Shown: positions 17,183-25,551 of the stretch, in pieces
Numbering within the stretch: the first letter of the stretch is position 1
Layout: each line of letters begins with the position of its first letter
NCBI RefSeq assembly: GCF_002743055.1
Contig: NZ_PDYM01000032.1
Coordinates: 1-36,891, forward strand
Direction: 5' to 3'
Origin: Sporosarcina sp. P13
GTDB taxonomy: Bacteria; Bacillota; Bacilli; Bacillales_A; Planococcaceae
DNA length: 36,891 nucleotides
Program-made: the position numbers and the translations under genes
Notes under the pieces: model-generated
The model's database searches: none
What the model saw: the letters and a program-made list of their open reading frames with translations, nothing else
What the model was told of the DNA's origin: nothing

Positions 17183-18400
17183 TTAATAATCATATGGCAT
17201 AGACAGTTGAACGAGCGTTCCCACTTCTGGAAGTTGTTCTAGTTTATTGATCCCCCATTGTTGTCCGTAATAGTGCTTAATACGCTTATCTACATTATCT
17301 AATCCAATTCTCGTCGTATGTCCAGCTCCTGTTGATAGATGATCTGTTGATTTATCTTCATTTCCAATTCCAATTCCAGTATCTTTAATATTGATAATGA
17401 CTTTCGAATCTTCTATAAAAGATTCCACTGTTATTGTAATAGGTTTCCCCGAAGTTTCAAAGCCGTGAACGATCGAGTTTTCAATGATTGGCTGCAATGT
17501 GAAAATGGGTATTTTGAAGTGTTTACTATCCTCTGATATGTTCATAATAACGTGTATTTGATCACGATACCGCGTTTTTTGGATCAATAGATACTGTTGA
17601 AGTTGTTCAACTTCCTCTTCTATTGAAATGAGCTGTTCCATATTCCGTAAGCTATATCGCAATATTTTACCTAGTGATTGTGTTACTTGTTCAGTTTGTA
17701 TAGCATTTTCTACATACGCTAGACGGGAAATCGTGTTCAATGTATTAAATAAAAAGTGTGGGTTAACCTGTGCTTGGAGCACTTTGAGCTGTGTGTCTTT
17801 CAGTTGTTGTTCCAACGCTGAACGATGTTTTAATTCTGTTAATAGCTTTTCATTTTTTATCGATAGCTCTTGTGCCGTTAAGTAGGCATCACCCAACTTG
17901 ACTATATAATTAGCGGTAATAAACAATAGTTCCGCAATCGATTGAACACGACTTTTGTTTTTTCGCTCTACCTTATTATAGAGGTTCTGCAACTTTCCTT
18001 GATCTAGTGGCAGCTCAGCTATACTCAACTCTATTTTCGGCAATTCATGTAGTTCTTCTTCCTCCAATAATACTTGGCCACAAAGAATAGAACCTAAGTA
18101 CTCATCACGTAATATAATAGGAGCGGCAAAATCAACAAGTCCAGTGTGACAGCGATGAATGACTGGATAATTACTATTTGCTGCCAACTTGCCTACTTTA
18201 TCGTCAGAAAGTATACATCTATTCAGACCTTCACTGCATGAACGTATATATTTACAGAAGGCAGTAAATTGGCTTGGTTCAGTCATTGGATTTCCTTGCG
18301 CATCACAAATTAGAACCGCCACTCCCATCGCTTCAGCGAATTGTTCTTGGAGCTTCTGCAATTGATCAATATTCACGAATTCACGCAAATTCTTTACCAT
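17183..18400 (-). CDS. PocR-domain sensor histidine kinase
   Basis: Cytosolic sensor kinase of 405 aa with no membrane segment. Residues ~7-165 form a PocR sensory domain with a set of cysteines (about 49, 55, 62, 84, 107; for example YIRSCSEGLNRC and HRCHTGLVDFAAPI). A helical linker leads to a LytS-type kinase: H-box VNPHFLFNTLN with His ~215, then the ATP-binding N-box (LQPIIENSIVHG) and G-box (IKDTGIGIG). PocR controls propanediol utilisation in enterobacteria, and PocR-type sensors are linked to diols or glycerol, which fits the dehydratase operon next door. ATG 18400 has AAGAAGGGG upstream; the TTG at 18424 is less likely. Co-transcribed with the response regulator (33-nt gap). Confidence 0.87.
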   Translation of the reverse strand: MVKNLREFVNIDQLQKLQEQFAEAMGVAVLICDAQGNPMTEPSQFTAFCKYIRSCSEGLNRCILSDDKVGKLAANSNYPVIHRCHTGLVDFAAPIILRDEYLGSILCGQVLLEEEELHELPKIELSIAELPLDQGKLQNLYNKVERKNKSRVQSIAELLFITANYIVKLGDAYLTAQELSIKNEKLLTELKHRSALEQQLKDTQLKVLQAQVNPHFLFNTLNTISRLAYVENAIQTEQVTQSLGKILRYSLRNMEQLISIEEEVEQLQQYLLIQKTRYRDQIHVIMNISEDSKHFKIPIFTLQPIIENSIVHGFETSGKPITITVESFIEDSKVIINIKDTGIGIGNEDKSTDHLSTGAGHTTRIGLDNVDKRIKHYYGQQWGINKLEQLPEVGTLVQLSMPYDY

Positions 18401-18433
18401 ACTGACCCCTTCTTTCCTATCCAACTATTCGTT

Positions 18434-19192
18434 CTAGATCATATGATGAATATATGTCTTTTTAACCTGTTCTTTTTTTAGTAATGCTTCATTTTTCCGA
18501 TAGTGGCTTGGAGTTGATCCTACGCGTCTCTTAAATATTCTAGTAAAATAATTCAAGTCAGAAAACCCACATAATCTGCTAATCTCCGTTATCGTATACT
18601 GCGTTTGACTTAACAACTCTTTTGACTTCTCTATGCGTTCGGACGTAATGTATTCATTAATTGACCGATTCATTTTCTTTTTGAATAAGCGACTTAAGTA
18701 TTGCGGATGAAGATGCACTACTTGTGAAAGTATGTCTAAAGTCAACTTTTCATCTACATGCTCTTTTATATACGAAGTGATACGTTCAACTGCTTCAGTG
18801 GACGGAGATTCTATACATTCTAGGTTCATACTCTTAACTATTTTTCTCAAAGATTGTACGAGTTCCTCTGTACTGACAGGCTTTAATAAATAGTCATCTA
18901 CCCCTATTTTAATTGTCTGTAAGGCGTAATCGAATTCATTAAACGCAGTCAAAAATACTACTTTTATAGAGGGTTGTATGTTTCTAATAATTTTAGCTGC
19001 TGTAATGCCATCCATTTTGGGCATCTTGATATCTATTAACAACACATCAATAGTGTTCGTATTCGCAATTTCTATCGCCATCATGCCGTTCATCGCTTCA
19101 AAATAATGATTGAAGCCTAGTTGATTCTTTTGAATGATATCGAGTAAAACTTCTCTTTCAAGGGGTTCATCATCGACAATTAAAATGTTTAT
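18434..19192 (-). CDS. AraC-type response regulator, apparent AUA start
   Basis: Response regulator of about 252 aa. The receiver has the full active site only if translation starts at 19192: NILIVDDEP with Asp7/Asp8, phospho-acceptor Asp54 (LLIDIKMPKMDG), Thr82 and Lys104 (LLKPVS). The C-terminus is an AraC-type double HTH (LTLDILSQVVHLHPQYLSRLFK, then ITEISRLCGFSDLNYFTRIFKR). The first in-frame ATG is at 19093 and would delete 33 residues including the acidic pair. The expected start position, 8 nt after AAGGAGG, is ATA. Either AUA is used as a rare start or an ATG has mutated. It probably activates the dehydratase operon that ends 131 bp away. Confidence 0.85.
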   Translation of the reverse strand: MNILIVDDEPLEREVLLDIIQKNQLGFNHYFEAMNGMMAIEIANTNTIDVLLIDIKMPKMDGITAAKIIRNIQPSIKVVFLTAFNEFDYALQTIKIGVDDYLLKPVSTEELVQSLRKIVKSMNLECIESPSTEAVERITSYIKEHVDEKLTLDILSQVVHLHPQYLSRLFKKKMNRSINEYITSERIEKSKELLSQTQYTITEISRLCGFSDLNYFTRIFKRRVGSTPSHYRKNEALLKKEQVKKTYIHHMI

Positions 19193-19269
19193 CGATCTCT
19201 CCTCCTTAGTTTTATATATCAGAACCTATGTTACTAGACTACAACAACTATTCAGACAACTCAATAAAT

Positions 19270-19301
19270 CCTCCCATCATTTTTGAGTGAATGACGGAAG
19301 G
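19270..19301 (-). terminator. Weak terminator-like hairpin after dehydratase operon
   Basis: CCTCCCATCATT (19270-19281) pairs imperfectly with AATGACGGAAGG (19290-19301). The T-rich stretch that follows on the minus strand (ATTTATTG) is short. It lies between the end of the dehydratase operon and the response regulator gene, so read-through into the two-component system is possible. Confidence 0.4.
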
Positions 19302-19323
19302 ATAGAAAAAATAACGTATCCAA

Positions 19324-19719
19324 TTATTCAATTCCTGCTTCTGCTACTTCCGTATCCTCGGCTACGGAACCACCGCTAACGCCTATAGCTCCAATCACTT
19401 GATCACCATTCGTTATTGGAATGCCACCTCCAAAAACAATAATTCTTCCATCATTCGTTGTATTAATCCCGTAAAGCTCGCCACCTGGTTGCGCTACATC
19501 CTGTAATAGAGAAGTAGGCATTTGTAGTGCAACGGCTGTCCATGCTTTATTCTGCGAAATATCTACACTTGCTAAAAAGGCTCGATCCATGCGATGGCAA
19601 GCGATTAAGTTTCCTCCACTATCAACAATGGTAATAACCATAGGTACATTGATTTCTTTAGCTTTTTCTTCTGCCTTCTCAATCATGTTCTTAGCTACTT
19701 CTAAGGTCAATTCTGACAT
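19324..19719 (-). CDS. PduO-C/HbpS/GlcG-like protein
   Basis: 131 aa, a stand-alone domain of the GlcG/HbpS/PduO C-terminal family (PF03928). Characteristic parts are MVITIVDSGGNLIACHRMDRA, KAWTAVALQMPT and the glycine-rich end IIVFGGGIPITNGDQVIGAIGVSGG. Members bind haem or cobalamin-type tetrapyrroles, and the family is often found beside B12-dependent diol dehydratases, where it may help handle the corrinoid cofactor or act in redox protection; the exact role is not known. ATG 19719 follows GAGGAGGA, one base after the stop of the small reactivase gene. It is the last gene of the operon. The PduO adenosyltransferase domain itself is absent. Confidence 0.87.
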   Translation of the reverse strand: MSELTLEVAKNMIEKAEEKAKEINVPMVITIVDSGGNLIACHRMDRAFLASVDISQNKAWTAVALQMPTSLLQDVAQPGGELYGINTTNDGRIIVFGGGIPITNGDQVIGAIGVSGGSVAEDTEVAEAGIE

Positions 19720-19720
19720 A

Positions 19721-20032
19721 CTATTCCTCCTCGATAACTAATGGCTGCCCTTTCACCATTCGCGCAGCATTTTGCCCCGCTTTTCTACCATTTAGATCCT
19801 TTTCTATCAAATACGCTCGATCCGGTAGTTTTTCATGAAAGATCGCTATTTCATTCGTACGTTTCACTACAATAGTCACTCGTAATGATGTGAAACGAAT
19901 AGTTTCTTCCGCCAGGTGTTTACAGACGTATGGAACGCCTTCTTCCTCTAAACCGGCACATATTTCTTTGATAAGCAGTTGATTCACTGTATCTGATACA
20001 TAAATTGGTACATACACTTCGCTTTGTTTCAT
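19721..20032 (-). CDS. Dehydratase reactivase small subunit (DdrB/PduH-like)
   Basis: 103 aa, close to the ~115-125 aa typical of small reactivase subunits. These proteins are related to the medium dehydratase subunit and, with the large ATPase subunit, exchange damaged cobalamin for intact coenzyme. Visible family features are VNQLLIKEICAGLEEEGVPY, VVKRTNEIAIFHEKLPDRAYL and the C-terminal GQNAARMVKGQPLV. The ATG overlaps the stop of the large reactivase gene (ATGA), the usual coupling for a two-subunit complex. The start and operon position (fifth of six) are secure; the match rests on short conserved stretches. Confidence 0.85.
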   Translation of the reverse strand: MKQSEVYVPIYVSDTVNQLLIKEICAGLEEEGVPYVCKHLAEETIRFTSLRVTIVVKRTNEIAIFHEKLPDRAYLIEKDLNGRKAGQNAARMVKGQPLVIEEE

Positions 20033-21867
20033 CGTTCACTCACACATCCATTCAAAGTCGATAAGACGAGTCCAGTTGCCACAGCATTCCTCGGCCCCTC
20101 AGTCCCTCGAATGTTTGCAAATCCAGAGACAATACCATATTTGGATAGCTCATCATTAATCATCTCGGGAATTTCAAAATCCAAAGCAGATCCACCGAGC
20201 ATGACAACAAATGAAATATGCCGAATATTACGCGTCGGAATGACTTGTTCCAATGCACGAATCGCATTCGTGACGAAAATTTTTCGTTTGGCCTCTCGAC
20301 GAATTGCTCGAATTTCTTCCATTGAATGGCGAACAGGTAGGGGTGTTATCTCATGTCCTTCTCGAAGAACTACTTTTCCAAATGCATCTGGTGAAAATGG
20401 CTCTTCTGAGAAAAGATATGTACCGTCCTCCAATTGCATATGGTAAAGACTTTGTACTTTTCCAAGCGGATACATTTTGATCTTTTCGGCTAGCTCCAAA
20501 TCATGGAGGGAAAGCTCCGTATTTATGAGCATAGTGACCATATCGCCTGCTCCCGCTAGATGAACCGTACGGGTGACTCCTTTTTCATCCGTCGTGGCCG
20601 CATCCGTAGAACCGCCACCCATATCCAATATGACAATAGGACATTCTGTTCCCGGAGTAGTCAATGCCCCCATGATTGCCATTTCTGCCTCGACACCGCC
20701 TACCTCAACAGAAGCGCCTACTAATGCTTCTAATTTTGCAGCTACCGTTTGAATAGACGTCTTTTTTGTCTTCACCATCGAAGCCAAAGCGACTCCACTT
20801 TCCATCGTGATTTCTCCAGCTAACGCTCCCCGTATCGAAGTGGGGATTTTCGTATCCACTGCAAGTAAATCTGTAATACTGATCTCTTCAATCCGTTGAT
20901 TAGTAATTTCCGACAAGTTATGACGTAAGCCATTGAGCATAGCACCGGCATTTGTGCCTTGCTCTCCCATCACGTCTTGTAATACACCGATTCTTTTGTA
21001 CGTTCCCATCACTTCATCTGCACCGTCAGTGATATTCACTTTAATACTTGATCGATCCCCGATCATTAGCACACTACCAGACTCAATCTTTCGTTCCTTG
21101 ATTTGTCCTTCAGGTGTTCGAATGACTACAGCCGATCGATTTCCGACTAATGATTTCGCAACGGGCGCTACTTGTTTCGTTTCGTAAGGAGTTAAATCAA
21201 AAACAGTGGATAGACCATACGGATTACTAAGCATTCGAATGACATGTCCAGGAGCAGCCACTTCAATTGCTGCTTTTTTTCCTATAGGTACTTTCTCAAT
21301 CATCGTCACCTCATCTACAATCGGAACTTTTACTTGCAACCGATTGTGAATGAGTACTCCATCATCCTTCTGTACGATTACACCTGTGATTTGAATGCCT
21401 TTCTCTACTAATTTATTAAATTGATAAGCTACCCATTCATAATCAAATTGCTTGGAAACAACGACAATATACGCTTGCTGCTCTGTAGCGTGTTCCACTA
21501 ATTGTTCCATCAAAATCGTTTGACCAATTCCTATTCCTTCGCCACCTGGTGTATCGGGATTATGACCGATCATCGAAGACTCCGTAATGACCGTTTCACT
21601 AATAACATCCATCGCTAGGTCACCAATAACTGGAACTGCGTCATTGATACGGACGATTGAAAGATCTTCAATCTTTTTATCAATCTTCTCCATTGCGCGC
21701 TGCAGACATTCTGCAACTCCTTTACAATTCATCACTGTTCCTTTAATTCCTGTTGTCGGCACGAGATGCTCTGTTAAAAAGACCGCTTCATTTCCACGAA
21801 CTTCAACAATCGCTACTTCCGTTGATGAGTTTCCTATGTCAATTCCCGCGATTAGCTGTTCAGCCAT
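20029..21867 (-). CDS. Dehydratase reactivase large subunit (DdrA/PduG-like)
   Basis: 612 aa, the family's usual length (DdrA/GdrA about 607-610). An actin-like ATPase that works as a molecular chaperone to release inactivated cobalamin from diol/glycerol dehydratase. It shows the N-terminal phosphate-binding motif MAEQLIAGIDIGNSSTEVAIVE cut as GIDIGNSSTEVA, a second one VILDMGGGSTDAA near residue 410, the conserved VVSKQFDYEWVAYQFN and the C-terminal FVVMLGGSALDFEIPEMI. It begins 3 nt after the small dehydratase subunit and overlaps the small reactivase start. Its presence implies that the dehydratase is used under conditions that cause mechanism-based inactivation, such as with glycerol or in oxygen. 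Confidence 0.94.
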   Translation of the reverse strand: MAEQLIAGIDIGNSSTEVAIVEVRGNEAVFLTEHLVPTTGIKGTVMNCKGVAECLQRAMEKIDKKIEDLSIVRINDAVPVIGDLAMDVISETVITESSMIGHNPDTPGGEGIGIGQTILMEQLVEHATEQQAYIVVVSKQFDYEWVAYQFNKLVEKGIQITGVIVQKDDGVLIHNRLQVKVPIVDEVTMIEKVPIGKKAAIEVAAPGHVIRMLSNPYGLSTVFDLTPYETKQVAPVAKSLVGNRSAVVIRTPEGQIKERKIESGSVLMIGDRSSIKVNITDGADEVMGTYKRIGVLQDVMGEQGTNAGAMLNGLRHNLSEITNQRIEEISITDLLAVDTKIPTSIRGALAGEITMESGVALASMVKTKKTSIQTVAAKLEALVGASVEVGGVEAEMAIMGALTTPGTECPIVILDMGGGSTDAATTDEKGVTRTVHLAGAGDMVTMLINTELSLHDLELAEKIKMYPLGKVQSLYHMQLEDGTYLFSEEPFSPDAFGKVVLREGHEITPLPVRHSMEEIRAIRREAKRKIFVTNAIRALEQVIPTRNIRHISFVVMLGGSALDFEIPEMINDELSKYGIVSGFANIRGTEGPRNAVATGLVLSTLNGCVSER

Positions 21868-21870
21868 GCC

Positions 21871-22293
21871 CTATTCCTCATCTTTACGTAATAATTTTCG
21901 TCGCGTATATACTTCAGCAGCCTCTTCTACTAACTTGGCATTCTCATCTGCTTGATACTCTATTCTCAATTCATTCGCGATGGCCATCAACTCTTCATAA
22001 GAGGAACGATTCGGTCGAAGTGCACTATAGATTTCTAAAATTCTTTCATCTGAGATACGAATTAGTTCAGCTGCTCTTCTAAAATTCTGACCTAATTGTT
22101 CACGCCCGATATTTTCGGAAATCTCTGCGTGCATAATTAACGTCTCCGGACTAATGCGTAAATCTTTACTAGATAGCTCGCCTTTCATCGCTGCTTCTAA
22201 AGTTAATTCATCATAGCTTTTATTAGTTGGTGTGAATAATACTTCCGGCCGCTTCTGACCTAACGGATAGTCTTGTCTTGTGAATTGACTCAT
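21871..22293 (-). CDS. Glycerol/diol dehydratase small subunit
   Basis: 140 aa from the ATG at 22293, which follows GGAGGAGG by 7 nt and overlaps the medium-subunit stop (ATGA). The open frame extends 11 codons further (to 22326) but inside the preceding gene. The N-terminus SQFTRQDYPLGQKRPEVLFT is typical of the gamma subunit, as are LRISPETLIMHAEISENIGREQL and ERILEIYSALRPNRSSYEEL. The length equals that of Klebsiella glycerol dehydratase gamma (141 aa), not of PduE (~173 aa), so it lacks the N-terminal extension linked to low solubility and microcompartment packaging. Confidence 0.93.
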   Translation of the reverse strand: MSQFTRQDYPLGQKRPEVLFTPTNKSYDELTLEAAMKGELSSKDLRISPETLIMHAEISENIGREQLGQNFRRAAELIRISDERILEIYSALRPNRSSYEELMAIANELRIEYQADENAKLVEEAAEVYTRRKLLRKDEE

Positions 22294-22877
22294 ACCATTT
22301 CCTCCTCCGAAATAGTGAACGTGCACTCTACATCAACAGCTAATTTATTTTGCACAATTTCTTGTGATTCTTTTAAATGTAGAATCGCAGCGATTGCCTG
22401 ATAGCGTGGCCGAGCCATCTGATCATTAACGACAGGTACAGGATTTACATTTTCCCCTCTAGCATATAAAGCAGCATTGCGGCCGATCGCTCGGTACGTT
22501 TCAAGCGTGATTAGCGGTGATTGAGGGAATAGTTCCAAATTGCTCAGGGGATCCAAGTCTTGTTGGTGAATGATTGTCGTACCTCTAGACTGAATACCTA
22601 TACCAATTCCTGAACCACTTAATTTCGCCGCTTGATGGCCAATAAAAGCCAAGTCCGCTGTTTCGAAATAGCGGATGACACGTGTCACTCCTCCCTGCTC
22701 CTCAATACCAGACATGATTTCCCGTAATACTTCACTGTGATTCACTTGAACGATCGTTTTTGAAAGCGCTTTCCCAAAAGCCGGTGAAATAGCAATCACT
22801 ACTTCTTTAGGATTCGTTCCTTTAAGCGCTTTGGCGGTCTCTTCCATATGCATAACAATAGAATAGGATTGTTTCAT
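22290..22877 (-). CDS. Glycerol/diol dehydratase medium subunit
   Basis: 195 aa, matching the beta subunit of glycerol dehydratase (194 aa) rather than PduD (~224 aa). It carries the conserved cobalamin-side segments VVIAISPAFGKALSKTI, FIGHQAAKLSGSGIGIGIQSRGTTIIHQQDL and ARGENVNPVPVVNDQMARP. The subunit binds the base-on cobalamin with the large subunit. The start follows GAGGAGG. It sits 14 nt after the large subunit and overlaps the small subunit by 4 nt. The missing ~30-residue N-terminal extension indicates a soluble, non-encapsulated enzyme. Confidence 0.94.
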   Translation of the reverse strand: MKQSYSIVMHMEETAKALKGTNPKEVVIAISPAFGKALSKTIVQVNHSEVLREIMSGIEEQGGVTRVIRYFETADLAFIGHQAAKLSGSGIGIGIQSRGTTIIHQQDLDPLSNLELFPQSPLITLETYRAIGRNAALYARGENVNPVPVVNDQMARPRYQAIAAILHLKESQEIVQNKLAVDVECTFTISEEEMV

Positions 22878-22891
22878 CTACTTCCGCCTCC

Positions 22892-24577
22892 TCAATATTC
22901 ACTCGGACTAATTGCTTGCCGAATATTTTTGATTTCTTCCCAACGTTCTTCACTCATACGGTATCCAGTACCAGGTCCTGTGTAATCATTTTCATTATTC
23001 ACGGCACTTCTAACAATATTATTTTCATCAATAATAGCGGATGTGTGTAAATAATCTCCTGCCACACGCTGTTTCAACATATTGAAGATTCTTTCGGCAA
23101 CTTGATGATAGCCTCTATTGGCTAATGCCTTCGCTACATCCAAGCCCGTAATGCCTTCACTTAGTACACGTTCAGCACCTTTTAAATCTTCCATTACATT
23201 TCTCTTTGGCATATCTTCACTACTATTTGCATACGTTGCTGCATCGATTTCCTCTTCTGTTATTTCTGGAAACCCTAATTCTTCAAAAAGAACTTGCATC
23301 GTCTTGGCCGCTTGATAGCGCATCTCGATCACTTCATTTTCTTCAACCGGTCGCAAACCACCATCTACCATCATATCTCGTTGAATAATTAAATAATCAT
23401 CTACGTCCGATGAATCCATATTCGACCCAGCAAACATATTATCACTATTAGGTACCGCACTATAACCCGAGAAGACAAAGTCTGTACCTGGTAGCATTTG
23501 CAAGAGCATTTTTGCGCTACGACGAATTTCCGAATGAGAAAACGTCTGATCATTCCCTGACGCTACTTCTAAATCAAACATAGTAGTCGCTAAGTTTTCC
23601 GCCAATATGGCACGGATTCCACTTGGTACGGCAGCCGGAATTCCAATACAACTAATCGAACCGTTCTGTAACCCTTGAACACCTGCTCCTTTTGCCATCA
23701 TGATACAGCGTATTTCTAAATACAACATCGATTTCCCTTCTGCACCCGCCATCTGCACTTCAGAACCTGTACCAGAAGTAAATCGCATTTTCGAACCTCG
23801 CGATGCATAAGCAGAGGCTAGGAATGATTTCGACCATGGCGTATCGTCCCCATCTTTAAAGACCGATTCGGTTCCATAAATAGAAATAGTTTCTGCATAC
23901 GTAGTTAAGCCCAACATAGCTAATCGTAATTCTGTAGCTTCTTCTAGTGCATCTTGTGTTAAAATCCCACCTCTGACCGTTTGAGAACCTATCAAAAGTG
24001 CTAATGCATTAAAAGGTGCGTAGCGAACGACTCCTACTGTTGTTTCTTGTTCATCAAATCCTCTTAATGCGGCTTCGGCTGCATCTGCCGCCATCAATAC
24101 GGGATTATCTCTAATATTCGTTACATGGCATTGATTGGACGGTTTCTTTCTAGCACGCATCTTTTGTAATGCCATCATCATTTCAACAACGTTTAATTGA
24201 TTGAGCACTTCCACAATCTTGGCAGGGGTCAATCCTCTCACAACGGCTAAGACTTCAGCACGCGGAATATTAAAATCAACCAATAATCTCGCAATGTCTA
24301 TACTATTCATACGCATCATCTGCTCAGCGGACTGTGCGTCAATAGTGTAATCCGCAATGAATTGATCTAGCATATCAAAATCTTCACGTTTTTTCCCGTC
24401 AAGTTCGATAATCCTCCCATCTTCTACCTTGATCGATGGTGGAGGATCATTCGGACTAGACATTGCTACAAATCCTTGTTCTGGCCATTCATGTACAAAT
24501 CCATCTTTATTGACAGGTCGCTCTTCTAGGACTTGAAAACGTTTAGATCGTCTAACAGCTGTTTTATTCGTTTCCAT
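22892..24577 (-). CDS. B12-dependent glycerol/diol dehydratase large subunit
   Basis: 561-aa catalytic TIM-barrel subunit that dehydrates 1,2-propanediol or glycerol to propanal or 3-hydroxypropanal with adenosylcobalamin. Aligning by eye with the Klebsiella enzyme at an offset of +8 shows every active-site residue: His151 (CHVTN), Glu178 (FDEQETT), Gln304 (LQNGS), Asp343 (GNDQTF) and Ser370 (FSGYS), plus the substrate residues Ser309 and Gln344. Sequence alone does not separate glycerol from propanediol preference. The start ATG follows CGGAGGGG. It is first gene of the operon; no aldehyde dehydrogenase, 1,3-propanediol dehydrogenase or shell protein gene is adjacent. Confidence 0.96.
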   Translation of the reverse strand: METNKTAVRRSKRFQVLEERPVNKDGFVHEWPEQGFVAMSSPNDPPPSIKVEDGRIIELDGKKREDFDMLDQFIADYTIDAQSAEQMMRMNSIDIARLLVDFNIPRAEVLAVVRGLTPAKIVEVLNQLNVVEMMMALQKMRARKKPSNQCHVTNIRDNPVLMAADAAEAALRGFDEQETTVGVVRYAPFNALALLIGSQTVRGGILTQDALEEATELRLAMLGLTTYAETISIYGTESVFKDGDDTPWSKSFLASAYASRGSKMRFTSGTGSEVQMAGAEGKSMLYLEIRCIMMAKGAGVQGLQNGSISCIGIPAAVPSGIRAILAENLATTMFDLEVASGNDQTFSHSEIRRSAKMLLQMLPGTDFVFSGYSAVPNSDNMFAGSNMDSSDVDDYLIIQRDMMVDGGLRPVEENEVIEMRYQAAKTMQVLFEELGFPEITEEEIDAATYANSSEDMPKRNVMEDLKGAERVLSEGITGLDVAKALANRGYHQVAERIFNMLKQRVAGDYLHTSAIIDENNIVRSAVNNENDYTGPGTGYRMSEERWEEIKNIRQAISPSEY

Positions 24578-24752
24578 ATTTGCACTTCCCCTCCGAATTA
24601 TTTTGTCTATTCTGTTAACTATATGGTGAATACTATTTTATTACTCTATACAATAGAGACTTAGATTAGGAAAAAGCATACTTCTATCATAATTTCTTAG
24701 CATTTTTCGGATACACATGGTTACCCCCTCAGACTTCTATGGAAAATAACAA
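24578..24752 (-). promoter_or_regulatory. Upstream region of the dehydratase operon
   Basis: About 175 AT-rich bases between the dehydratase start and a terminator. It must hold the operon promoter. I see no convincing -35/-10 pair, no B12-box (GCCACTG type) and no room for a full cobalamin riboswitch. Control by the neighbouring PocR-type two-component system is the simplest reading. Confidence 0.5.
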
Positions 24753-24785
24753 AAAAACTCCCTAACCGATTACCCGGTCAGGGAG
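24751..24785 (-). terminator. Terminator of the truncated binding-protein gene
   Basis: CTCCCTAACCG (24758-24768) pairs with CGGTCAGGGAG (24775-24785); seven A's to the left form the T-tract on the minus strand. It lies about 30 bp past the stop of the gene remnant, where the terminator of the intact gene would have been. Confidence 0.9.
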
Positions 24786-24811
24786 CTGTTCTTATCTATT
24801 TACTATTTACT

Positions 24812-24849
24812 ATTTACTCTTTAATCAATTCCAACTCAACTGGAATATC
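24812..24849. repeat. Left copy of island-flanking direct repeat
   Basis: 38 bases identical, in the same orientation, to the last 38 bases of the window (36854-36891). They cover the last 11 codons and the stop of the binding-protein gene. The true repeat may be longer, because the right copy is cut by the window edge. The preceding bases (repeated TTTACTA here, TTTATCA-like there) are also similar. Confidence 0.93.
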
Positions 24850-24957
24850 TGCTTCAACGTCTTCGCCTTTCAACTTAGCAATCGCTGCTATCATCGCCTT
24901 TTTTCCAATCTCTTCAGGCTTTTGTGCAATTGTTGCTGCTAATTTAGCATTACATAA
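24814..24957 (-). pseudogene. 3' remnant of a ribose-type sugar-binding protein gene
   Basis: The minus strand reads AKLAATIAQKPEEIGKKA, then MIAAIAKLKGEDVEAD and IPVELELIKE followed by TAA. This is the typical C-terminus of RbsB-like periplasmic sugar-binding lipoproteins (compare GKLAATVAQ and IPV-L-L endings). Homology begins at about 24948; upstream, the frame quickly meets TAG at 24976, so at least 80% of the gene is missing. The first 38 bases (24812-24849) are identical to 36854-36891 at the right end of the window. It retains its terminator. Confidence 0.82.
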
Positions 24958-25021
24958 AAAGGTTATCACTTTAGTCTATGATGATTAATAGTACATTTCA
25001 TTTGATAACTATAATATAGTA

Positions 25022-25540
25022 TCAACTATTCACTTCTGACAGGTAAAACTCTTGAGGTACTGGACCAAATACTCGTCTATGATATAACATTGGTTCTTTT
25101 TCCGGGTCAATTTGAATATCTGTTACCTCTCCAATTAAAACTGTATGATCACCGGCTTCTATCGTTTTAAATGTTTTACATTCAAATACACCGAAAGCCC
25201 CTTCAATAATTGGCAATTTATTATCTGAAAGCTTCCATTCACATGCACTAAATCTATCTTCAACTTTACTAGCAAATGTTTTACATAATTCTTGCTGTTC
25301 ACCCGCCAAAACATGTACAGCAAATTTCCCTCCTTCTGTAAATTCCTTTAAAGAAGAGACTCGATGATCAATTGACCATAGTAACATTAAGGGTTCTAAA
25401 GAAACTGATGCAAATGAATTTACAGTTAACCCTAAAGGAGTTCCGCCTTCATCTGTAGTTGTTAAAATAGTAACACCGGTTGGATAATTCCCCATAATCT
25501 GTTTGAATAATTCTTGTTTTTCAACTTTTTGCATATTCAT
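25022..25540 (-). CDS. Flavin reductase family protein
   Basis: About 172 aa, an FMN-binding split-barrel flavin reductase of the HpaC/flavin_reduct type. It shows MGNYPTGVTILTTTDEGG, LGLTVNSFASVSLEPLMLLWSI and FAVHVLAGEQQELCKTFA, followed by HTVLIGEVTDIQ. Such proteins supply free reduced FMN/FAD to a partner monooxygenase; the luciferase-like monooxygenase at 28358 is the obvious partner. The start is ambiguous between ATG 25540 and ATG 25534 after GGGGAAG. It is the last gene of the island before the sugar-binding remnant. Confidence 0.87.
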   Translation of the reverse strand: MNMQKVEKQELFKQIMGNYPTGVTILTTTDEGGTPLGLTVNSFASVSLEPLMLLWSIDHRVSSLKEFTEGGKFAVHVLAGEQQELCKTFASKVEDRFSACEWKLSDNKLPIIEGAFGVFECKTFKTIEAGDHTVLIGEVTDIQIDPEKEPMLYHRRVFGPVPQEFYLSEVNS

Positions 25541-25551
25541 CACTTCCCCAG

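Noticed and set aside
24578..24752. Cobalamin riboswitch before the B12 dehydratase operon
   Set aside because: No B12-box sequence and no room for the full aptamer in about 175 AT-rich bases.
24814..24957. Intact small protein gene (GTG start at about 24969)
   Set aside because: The residues match only the C-terminus of sugar-binding proteins, there is no ribosome binding site, and the same end recurs at the right edge of the window, so it is a remnant.
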